Shown: positions 1-9,400 of the stretch, one piece after another
How the letters are laid out: the number at the start of each line of letters is the position of its first letter
Numbering within the stretch: position 1 is the first letter of the stretch
NCBI GenBank assembly: GCA_000697335.1
Contig: JNEM01010885.1
Span: 1 to 15,637 of the forward strand
Length of the DNA: 15,637 nt
From: Conidiobolus incongruus B7586
Lineage: Eukaryota; Entomophthoromycota; Entomophthoromycetes; Entomophthorales; Conidiobolaceae
Direction: 5' to 3'
Notes under the pieces: generated by a model
Databases searched by the model: none
What the model was told of the DNA's origin: nothing
What the model saw: the letters and a program-made list of their open reading frames with translations, nothing else
Program-made: the position numbers and the translations under genes

Positions 1-526
1 ACCAAAACACAAATCAAGATGCTGGATTAAGCTAAATCAACCCCCTCTACAAATCCCTTTAAATAAACACTTTGTTAATAAGCAAATGTTAATTATTATA
101 ATGGATTATAATGGTATATGCTATTCTTATTTAGTTCCTGAAGGAAAATCAATTAATAGTAAACTATATATTGTTTTTTTAAATAAAAGTATTTCTAATT
201 GGTGTTCTCAATATAATTTGAGAAAACCTATTATTTTGCATAATAATTGCAAAATACATAAATCTAAAGCTGTAAAAAACTTTCTAATTAAAAATAACTG
301 GAAAGAACTACCACATCCAGTATATTCCTTTGATTATAACCTATGTGATTATAATTGCTTTAAGCAATTAAAAAACCAGCTTACAGGAAAGAAAATTTCT
401 GCAGGAAAATTTAATTGGTTTGTGAAATATCAAATTTCAGTTCTTAATAAAAAAAACTTTTTTTTAGGTGTTAGAAGTTTGCTAAAAGTATAGCAAAAAG
501 TTATTAATAATAAAGGAAACTATTAA
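1..526 (+). mobile_element. mariner-family DNA transposon, 3' part, decayed
   Basis: The left edge of the window lies inside a Tc1/mariner-superfamily element of the D,D34D mariner type. Only the C-terminal part of the transposase and what follows it are visible. The element runs in the plus direction, so its 5' terminal repeat and N-terminal helix-turn-helix part must lie outside the window. I could not fix its 3' end. A weak resemblance to a mariner 3' terminal repeat lies around 590-620, but it is too degenerate to call. The coding remnant has drifted strongly towards A/T, like the surrounding DNA, which suggests an old insertion. Confidence 0.85.
2..526 (+). pseudogene. mariner transposase, C-terminal half, inactivated
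   Basis: Mariner transposase cuts and pastes the element through a DDE/D catalytic domain. The frame is open from base 2, with no Met needed before position 86, so the visible part is a fragment of a longer protein. The stretch before position 86 (KSRCWIKLNQPP, then NKQML) matches the usual mariner WxxPGxP and KKVML region. The first catalytic Asp is at 104-106 (MDYNG). The second, normally in HxDNA, reads HNNCKIH, so Asp is replaced by Asn at 242-244. The third Asp is kept at 347-349 (HPVYSFDYNLCDY). Exactly 34 residues separate the second and third positions, as in mariner. An in-frame TAG at 491-493 stands where the family has Trp in RWQKVI. The frame then continues as QKVINNKGNY to a natural end at 524-526. 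Loss of a catalytic residue plus an internal stop makes it inactive. Family assignment is firm; the subfamily is not determined. Confidence 0.9.
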
Positions 527-1690
527 ATTTATATTATATATTTATTTTTATATATCATATATTCAAATGTTTATTTATTTTTAATTGCAAAAAATTCCCA
601 TTATTAAAAATGCAAAGTAATATTTTGATTTGTTTTTAATAAGAGATTATATTAAGGAATTTAAAAATTATTGATTATAGAAATTAAATATAAAAACTTT
701 TATTTTTAGGTATATCCTAATAAGTTTTATTTAATTAAAATATTTTTAGTTTTTTAAGCTTTTTTTAAATAATAATTTATTTATATAATATTTTAATTAA
801 TTAAGTTTAAACTTTAATTTATTTATTATAATTTTATAATTAATATTAAATTCCTTAAATGATTTTTTTTATTAAAATTAAAAAATATCTTTTAATATAG
901 TTTTAAATTTATTGATAAGTAATAAGTTAATTATAAAAACTGGTTTTTTAATTTAAATAAATTTTGAATAATATCTCTTTTATTTTTAAAATAAAAAATA
1001 TAATAATAAATGGTAACTTTAAACTATTATCTATAATATTTTGCAAATATTAAATTATTTTATAAGTATTATGGTTGAGTTTTAATAATATTAAAATACA
1101 AAATTTTTTCTTTTTATTATTTAATTTAAATATCATTAAATTCAATAGTAATTTTTTAAATAATAATTTTTTTAATTAAATAATTAATATAAATAAATAA
1201 ATAAATATAATATAAAGATATAAATTCTTTTATTTTAATTTTATATAATCTGTTTTATAAATAAAAATATACTGGGCAAATCAAAAATCATAATATTTAT
1301 CATTTTTTAATATATATTATATCTTTTTCACCTGATATTAATTTCAAAGTTAATATTTAATATTAAAATTTTGATTAATTATTTATATGTTTAAATTATT
1401 AATAATCAATTATTTTGAATTAATATTAATACTCTATTATTTAAAAGTTATTAATTAAAATATCTATATAGCTATATATATTTATATTTATTTATATAGT
1501 TAAAATAATAATTGATTAAAAATATAATCATTTAAAATCAATTAAAAAAATTTATATTTTAATATAAAAAAATGAAATTAAAAATAATATTTAGATATTT
1601 AATGATGAATATCATTAAAATACCAGTTTATTTTTTTCTTATAAAATAATTTAAACTCTTAATATATAATATATGTTTATAATATGTTAT
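527..1690. other. gene-free A/T desert
   Basis: I see no gene here. GC is about 10% by eye in several rows, lower than anywhere else in the window. The sequence is mostly short A and T runs with TTAAT, TATAT and ATAAT words. A short AAAT microsatellite lies at about 1188-1206. Any 3' end of the mariner element would fall in the first hundred bases, but no clean terminal repeat or TA target duplication is recognisable. Confidence 0.6.
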
Positions 1691-2260
1691 TTCTTAGTAT
1701 TAAGGATTAGGTAAAAAATTGAATGTTATATTTGCTAGATATACCAAGAGATAAAGATAAGTACTAATAAAATGGATTGCTTATAAATCATAAATATCCA
1801 TAATGTCTTTAACCAAGAATTACAAAGATTTGATATTATCTTGGTTCTTGACTTAATCACCAGTTGATAAGTAATAACTTAAAGATTCAAATGATCCAAT
1901 GGATTTATGATAGAAAAAGATATCTTTATTATGATGGTTATAACTAAGGTTATATATCCATGGTAATCCATGGATTATGACTCACCTTCTAAAGTGTTAA
2001 AGTTCATCAGTATCAAGATAACAACTATGGATGACTAGTGAGGCTTTGCTATATATAAGTGAATCAAAAGTGATGTCAATATCCAATGACATCATGGAAA
2101 TGGCTTGACTATCAGAATACCTGCTGGTAACATATAATCATAATATATCTTATTATTAGTGTGATATGGATAAATTTCAATTAATTCATAATAAAGGTCT
2201 GTTGAATTTCACTAGAGTAGTTTTGCAATTACTGAAATAATATGATGAATTGATTAAAAT
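1690..2260. other. compositional island with perfect dyads, unknown nature
   Basis: Rows here reach about 32-35% GC, against about 10% just upstream and about 20% downstream. All frames are broken, so it is not coding now. Several perfect inverted repeats lie close together: an 8-bp stem 1811-1818/1839-1846, a 12-bp palindrome 1916-1927, an 8-bp stem with a 4-base loop 1956-1963/1968-1975 (ATCCATGG, CCATGGAT), and an 8-bp stem 2071-2078/2087-2094 (TGATGTCA, TGACATCA). It could be an old non-autonomous element, a structured non-coding RNA or a regulatory island. I found no matching terminal repeats at its edges, so I name no family. Confidence 0.35.
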
Positions 2261-3894
2261 CAAGAATATATTGAATTAATTAAGAATTTATATATTATCA
2301 AGTTCTGATTAATATCTTAGTAATAACATTTACTATTCATAAAATAGTAAAGCACTCTATTTGATTTATATATACAATAAATCAGAAGTCGAATAGCAAA
2401 ATATTTCAGTGTTTATTATACTGGGTATGTTGAATTATAATTGTTCATAAAATAAAATATATTTATTATATAATTGTATGAGTTATATAAGCAAACTCAA
2501 TATCATTAAAATGCAGACACTTCATTTTGCCAATTGTGGTGACTTAATAATAGAAATATTTCACCAATTATTACAAATATTTTTAAGATCCATTACGAGA
2601 AATATTTTTAATTTGAAATATAAGCAAATTACAAATATGTATCAACTTTTCACTGTATACTTATAAACAAATTTATTGTCAATTAAAACAGCGATAACAA
2701 ATATCAGGAATATCATTGAATAGATCTAATATTTATAAATTCATTTTAAATTGAAAATTTTCAACTTAATCTTATTTAATTTTCCCTATATTGAATCAAT
2801 ATCAATAAATTCCTTGACATTGAAAATTAGTATTTGAAATTTGTATATTATCATCTTCATCATTATTATTTAAATTCAATTGATGTGTATATATTTTCTG
2901 TTCATCAGAAATAAAATGTGAATTATAGAATATTTCATTTGACTACATATTAATATTTCTATATTATTCAGCAATAAAATTGTATAACCTTGTTTTTCAT
3001 TAAATGAGCTTTGATGGATATAAGTATTTATCTGGTTTCATTATATTATCTGATGGTTTATATGTAAATTATTGGTCAATTTTTTCATTTTATTTTAGTT
3101 ATGTTTTAATCACTGTCTATATTTTAATTAATGAAATTAGAATGGCATTAGATGGAGTTGTAAAACGAAATATTGTTAATCATATTAATATAGTTGACTA
3201 TTGTTCACAATAGAAAATTATTTTACATAATAGTTTTAATAAAAACTATCAAAAGAAAACTAAATATAATTAAAGTATATTTAGAATTATTAAGTGGAAG
3301 AAGAAACAATCCTTCAATATTATAATAATTTATTAGATTGTAAGTAATATGCAGATTTTTATAGTTATAAGATACTTGAAAATTTCACTTATATTTTATA
3401 AGTATTTATCGACTGTGGCTGACATATTATTATATAAATTTGATATTGATAATTAAATAATTAATGTTAGTTAAGAAAGTTATTTTTTAATTTATTTATT
3501 CAATACATGGTCTGAAATTTTGTATATTCAAAATTTTTAGCAATATAACGAATTTTAAAATAAAATCAGAAATTAAAAGTAAGCAAGTAAATAAAAAATA
3601 TAAATTGTTTAAATATTTCAGTTGTTAATCAACCTTTTATGCACTAATATTAAATATATAGATTTTTGAAGTGGTATTGATTCATAAATATAGAGCTCTA
3701 ATATATTTCTCAAGTTCCTTTATATAGTCTAAACTCAGAAATTATCACTAAATTTTATGAATTAAAAATTAATGTTTCTTATTATGAGATGAATAGATTG
3801 AGCGTCTATACATTATTCTTTAATGAATATAAAATGCAAAGGAAAATTTCATTAATAGTTATACTTCAGGTGAATAAATTTATCAACATTTTTG

Positions 3895-3912
3895 AATAAA
3901 TAAATAAATAAA
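3895..3912. repeat. (AAAT)n microsatellite
   Basis: Four uninterrupted AAAT-type units in AT-rich non-coding sequence. It has no gene context. Confidence 0.7.
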
Positions 3913-4515
3913 ATTATTAAATAATATAATGCTCTTATTGAATGTTGAATGGTGGAATTTTGATCAAATTTGATATATTATATATTCAAATTTTATATTA
4001 TTTTTGAATATGGATTATAATTCAAAATCAATTTAAACTGAGGATAACCACATTTCAATTATTTTATTAATATTTTAAGATATGTATTTAGAATAAATAC
4101 CTCAAGAAATATGAAAAAGTAATATATTGTTATATATTGAGATAATCGATATATAATATTTTACAATTGAACGCTACTTGGCTTTAAATGCATATTGAAA
4201 ATAATCTTTATGGTTTGATTATACATAAAATATAATTATTATGATATTTTTAAATGAATCGAGGATAATGGAATATACATATGATCATCATGTGATATAA
4301 ATTCAAACAAAATTTGATGTAATTCATAATATTTCATATATTTATTGAGTGAATTAACTACATTATTTATAGTGTAATATATTTATAATAAATATCAGAT
4401 TAAATATATTACTGGAATATTTTTAATTATCGAATTGTAATTAATCATAAAAGATTTTGAGAACAATTTTAGAAATTTTGGATAACGGATAATAGATTTA
4501 ATTATTATTGATATA

Positions 4516-4530
4516 ATTATTATTATTATT
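4516..4530. repeat. (ATT)n microsatellite
   Basis: Five consecutive ATT units, with a second short ATT run just upstream at 4501-4509. It lies in gene-free AT-rich sequence. Confidence 0.6.
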
Positions 4531-6051
4531 TAAATCCAATTATCTTGAAATTTCTTGAGTTTTGAAATACACTTTTTGGGTAACATTAGAATAATTTATG
4601 CAAAGTCAGAAATTTGGAAATATTAACAGTGCATCATAGTCCAATTTTTATAGTATTATTTTGCTATACTCATTAAAAATGTTTTATTTTATTAAGTGAA
4701 TACACTAACTATCATAGTTTACAATGTTTTAAATATGTATCTATTGTATAGTTTTATTTATTAGACTACTTAGAAATTTAAATAATACTGGATAGATTTG
4801 AATTTGTATTTGGTATTGGTAGGACTATAAAAAGATAAAATGCTTATTAATTGTATCTTTAAAAAATGAATTTTTAGAATATGTATTCTCTTGGTGAGTT
4901 TTATGTATTAAGTAAAGAAAATTTAACAAAATAGATGGTATGCCTCATCTCCCATATATAGTTTAAAGTTTATTATATCTGAAATGACATTAAACTAGCA
5001 ATTCGCAATAGATGATATATCAATACAGGTTATACCTAAAAAGTCAAAATATAAATTATGAAAATCTAATATAATCTTTATTTTTAAAATGTGTTATATA
5101 ATCATAAGTATATTTGATGCTTATTTAATAAAATTTATAATTATATCATATTAAACTTTTATTATAATATGTTTATATCTAAATTTTGCATGAGGAATGG
5201 AATAACCAAAAATATAAGATTATCTAGTTATCAATCCCATTATCAATTAATTACAAATTGTACTCTGAATTTTAAAATTATATTGAATATAGTTCATTTC
5301 AAAAACCGATTAGGTTCTATAGAAATTCTATTGACTCAAATAATATCTTTCATTTTTCTAGAATTAATATTTTATGTTAAAATATTAAGAAAATAAATAT
5401 TACTTTAAATATGTTTGATTATAATTAATATTATTTATTAATCAACGATATTAATTTTAACTTTTCAGAACCCAATCAGCCCATATATAAATTTTTCATT
5501 GATATAAAATGTATTTTATAAATAATGCAACAAAATATCATTAATTCGAGGTTTTCCTTAAATTGATTTACTTGGAGTATAAGGCATTATGGAGAGAATA
5601 ATTATTTACTTCCAAAGAATTCAATAGTGGATAAAAATTTTTTTCACAAATTTGCGACATTTCAAATGAACACTTAAACATATAAAATTAATGCATAATA
5701 AAAATATGATAACAAAATTTGAATTTATAATACATTAGATATATTTTTTTAAAGTATTTATAATAGTTATATGTTAAGAAAATTCTATTGAAGGCGTCAT
5801 GACCTTAGTCAAACAAGCGAATAATTGAAATAGAACTATCAGTTGTGTTTGATCAATATATTAAACTATATTATAGTGAGGTGCTTGTATCATTAAAGAT
5901 ATTTGATATTATGTTTTGAAATATATTATTGCTATTATTATCTAATTAATTAATGATTGAAATTAGTTATGTATCTTGTTAAAAACATTTTAGAATATTT
6001 AGAAATATAAATATTATCAAAATAGTAGAAGATTATATTTAATAATTTAAA

Positions 6052-6057
6052 TTTATT
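6052..6057 (-). terminator. candidate AATAAA polyadenylation signal
   Basis: On the minus strand AATAAA lies about 58 bases after the stop codon of the serine-repeat gene, a normal position for a eukaryotic poly(A) signal. In DNA this rich in A and T the hexamer is common by chance, so the position is the only real support. Confidence 0.35.
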
Positions 6058-6114
6058 AGATACTGTAATATATAGATTTTAAATTATAAATTGAATAGAG
6101 AGATGGGATGGATA

Positions 6115-6420
6115 TTAAAATACTCTTTGGAAACGTCCCCAATGACCATTATTATGTGCTTGAGCTTGTACTGGAACTGCGACAGATGCAACCCTAGCAG
6201 TAGGCTCAGGATGAGCTTGTTCATTCTGGTAATTTGGTCTATATGGTCTGTAAGGAGGATATTGGGGATATTGAGGATATACAGGATAAGGACGAGTAGG
6301 GTATACGGGATATACTGGGTATCCGCTACTAGAAGTAGAACTAGATGTAGAAACAGATGAAGAGGTTGAGCTGGTAGGGATAGAGGAAGAACTGCTACTA
6401 GAAGTAGAAATTAAAGAGCT
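6115..6420 (-). other. C-terminal Tyr-Pro region of the serine-repeat protein
   Basis: Read on the minus strand in frame with the neighbouring Ser modules (6421-7020), this gives a Ser/Thr linker (STSSS, SSIPTSS) and then GYPVYPVYPTRPYPVYPQYP followed by QYPPYRPYRP. The protein ends with an Ala/Val/Gln/His-rich tail, HWGRFQRVF and TAA. It mirrors the N-terminal region, whose YPQYP and YPTYPVYP units are closely alike. This shared boundary module is the main reason for treating the whole 5.6 kb as one gene. The region carries no hydrophobic C-terminal segment. Confidence 0.8.
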
Positions 6421-9400
6421 AGATGAGCTAGATGAGCTAGATGAGCTACTTGAAGGAATTTCAGATGAGCTAGATGAGCTGCTGGATGGACCGGCTGAGG
6501 AGCTGGATGAAGTACTTGAAGGAATTTCAGATGAGCTAGAAGAACTGCTCGATGGACCTTCAGATGAGCTGGATGAGCTGCTTGATGGACCAGCAGATGA
6601 ACTAGATGAGCTGGTTGAAGGAATTTCAGAAGAACTTGAAGAGCTGCTCGATGGACCTTCAGATGAGCTAGATGAGCTACTTGAAGGAATTTCAGATGAA
6701 CTAGATGAGCTGCTTGAAGGAATTTCATAAGAGCTTGAAGAGCTACTAGATGGACCGGCAGAAGAGCTAGATGAACTGCTTGAAGGAATTTCAGATGAGC
6801 TTGAAGAGCTGCTTGATGGACCTTCAGAAGAGCTAGATGAGCTGCTTGATGGACCGGCTGAAGAGCTAGATGAGCTAGATGAGCTGCTTGATGGACCAGC
6901 AGATGAACTAGAAGAGCTACTGGATGGACCGGCAGAAGAGCTGGATGAAGTACTTGAAGGAATTTCAGATGAGCTAGATGAGCTGCTTGATGGACCTTCA
7001 GATGAACTAGGAGAGCTACTTGATGGGACCAGCAGATGAACTAGATGAGCTACTGGAAGGAACAGCAGATGAGCTAGAAGAGCTGCTTGATGGACCTTCA
7101 GAAGAGCTAGATGAGCTGCTTGATGGACCAGCAGATGAACTAGATGAACTGCTCGATGGGCCTACAGATGAGCTAGATGAGCTGCTGGATGGACCGGCTG
7201 AAGAGCTGGATGAAGTGCTTGAAGGAATTTCAGATGAGCTTGAAGAGCTGCTTGATGGACCTTCAGAAGAGCTAGATGAGCTGCTTGATGGACCAGCAAA
7301 TGAGCTAGATGAACTGCTAGATGAACCGGCAGATGAACTAGATGAGCTACTAGAAGGAACTTCAGAAGAGCTAGATGAACTGCTTGATGGACCAGCAGAT
7401 GAGCTAGATGAACTGCTTGATGGACCTTCAGAAGAGCTAGATGAGCTGCTTGAAGGAATTTCGGATGAGCTAGATGAGCTGCTTGAAGGGATTTCAGATG
7501 AGCTTGAAGAGCTGCTTGATGGACCTTCAGAAGAGCTAGATGAGCTGCTTGATGGACCAGCAGATGAGCTAGATGAACTGCTTGATGGACCTTCAGAAGA
7601 GCTAGATGAGCTGCTTGATGGACCAGCAGATGAACTAGATGAGCTACTTGAAGGAATTTCAGATGAGCTTGAAGAGCTGCTTGATGGACCTTCAGAAGAG
7701 CTAGATGAGCTGCTTGATGGACCAGCAGATGAACTAGAAGAGCTACTGGATGGACCGGCAGAAGAGCTGGATGAAGTACTTGAAGGAATTTCGGATGAGC
7801 TAGATGAGCTGCTTGATGGACCAGCAGAAGAGCTAGATGAACTGCGTAGATGAGCTGCTTGATGGACCAGTTTCAGATGAACTTGATGAGCTACTAGAAG
7901 GAACTTCAGATGACCTAGATGAGCTGCTTGAAGGAATTTCAGATGAGCTTGAAGAGCTGCTTGATGGGCCTTCAGATGAGCTGGATGAGCTGCTTGAAGG
8001 AATTTCATAAGAGCTTGATGAGCTGCTTGAAGGGATTTCAGATGAGCTTGAAGAGCTGCTTGATGGGCCGGCAGAAGAGCTAGATGAGCTACTTGATGGA
8101 CCGGCTGAAGAGCTAGATGAGCTAGATGAGCTGCTTGATGGACCGGCTGAAGAGCTGGATGAAGTACTTGAAGGAATTTCAGATGAGCTAGATGAGCTGC
8201 TTGAAGGAATTTCGGATGAGCTAGATGAGCTGCTTGAAGGGATTTCAGATGAGCTGGAAGAGCTGCTTGATGGGCCTACAGATGAACTAGATGAGCTGCT
8301 TGAAGGAATTTCAGATGAGCTTGAAGAGCTGCTTGATGGACCTTCAGAAGAGCTAGATGAGCTGCTTGATGGACCAGCAGATGAGCTAGATGAGCTACTG
8401 GATGGACCGGCTGAAGAGCTGGATGAAGTACTTGAAGGAATTTCAGATGAGCTAGATGAGCTGTTCAGATGAGCTAGATGAGCTAGATGAGCTACTTGAA
8501 GGAATACAGATGAACTAGATGAGCTACTTGAAGGAATTTCAGATGAGCTAGAAGAGCTGCTTGATGGACCAGCAGATGAACTAGATGAGCTACTTGATGG
8601 ACCTTCAGATGAGCTATGAGCTAGATGAGCTGCTTGATGGACCAGCAGATGAACTAGAAGAGCTACTGGATGGACCGGCAGAAGAGCTGGATGAAGTACT
8701 TGAAGGAATTTCAGATGAGCTAGATGAGCTGCTTGAAGGAATTTCGGATGAGCTAGATGAGCTGCTTGAAGGGATTTCAGATGAGCTTGAAGAGCTGCTT
8801 GATGGACCTTCAGAAGAGCTAGATGAGCTGCTTGACAGACGAGCTAGATGAGCTAGATGAGCTACTTGAAGGAATTTCAGATGAACTAGATGAGCTGCTT
8901 GAAGGAATTTCGGATGAGCTAGATGAGCTGCTTGATGGACCAGCAGATGAACTAGAAGAGCTACTGGATGGACCGGCAGAAGAGCTGGATGAAGTACTTG
9001 AAGGAATTTCAGATGAGCTAGATGAGCTGATGGCTACTTGAAGGAACTTCAGATGAACTAGAGAGCTACTTGAAGGAATTTCAGATGAGCTAGATGAGCT
9101 GCTTGATGGACCAACAGATGAACTAGAAGAGCTACTGGAAGGACCGGCAGAAGAGCTGGATGAAGTACTTGAAGGAATTTCAGATGAGCTAGATGAGCTG
9201 CTTGAAGGGATTTCAGATGAGCTTGAAGAGCTGCTTGAAGACCTAGAAGAGCTAGATGAGCTGCTTGATGGACCAGCAGATGAACTAGAAGAGCTACTGG
9301 ATGGACCGGCTGAAGAGCTGGATGAAGTGCTTGAAGGAATTTCAGATGAGCTTGAAGAGCTGCTTGATGGACCTTCAGATGAACTAGGAGAGCTACTTGA

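Larger units (their letters stand above)
2261..6050. other. long AT-rich stretch without a recognisable gene
   Basis: About 3.8 kb at roughly 20% GC. Only short open frames of 62-75 codons occur, at 2478-2666, 3004-3213 and 5169-5396. Their products have no recognisable motif, and such lengths are expected by chance at this base composition. AAAT and ATT microsatellites lie at 3895-3912 and 4516-4530. I saw no tRNA-like cloverleaf, terminal repeat or polyprotein-like motif. Confidence 0.6.

Noticed and set aside
709-724. TTAGGT-like word and small dyad after the mariner remnant, considered as a terminal repeat
   Set aside because: Only four base pairs and no adjacent TA duplication; chance in this composition.
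2478-2666. 62-codon ORF
   Set aside because: The composition is that expected of random AT-rich DNA (Ile, Leu, Asn, Lys, Tyr). It has no motif and no gene context.
3004-3213. 69-codon ORF with some hydrophobic stretches
   Set aside because: The hydrophobicity follows from T-rich codons. It has no signal or domain pattern, and the length is expected by chance at this GC.
5169-5396. 75-codon ORF
   Set aside because: Chance ORF in AT-rich DNA with no recognisable motif.
6091-6360. Plus-strand 89-codon ORF rich in Arg, Ile and Trp
   Set aside because: It is antisense to the Tyr-Pro C-terminal region of the serine-repeat gene, whose frame is continuous with the array and ends in a clean stop.
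7020-7853. Plus-strand acidic ORF (DELDELLDGP repeats), with similar pieces at 8585-8851, 8823-9041, 9327-9683, 10145-10333 and 10317-10736
   Set aside because: It is the antisense of the Ser modules. It has no independent start context and no non-repeat domain, and it ends wherever the repeat changes frame, while the minus-strand frame has a signal peptide and two non-repeat ends.
6411-8008. Minus-strand Leu/His/Ala/Gln-rich ORFs beginning MKFLQAAH (6411-6728, upstream part of 7016-8008, and similar frame at 10654-11166)
   Set aside because: These are the serine repeat read one base out. The apparent Met of the MKFLQAAH pieces arises only where a Ser codon is replaced by TAT before GAA.
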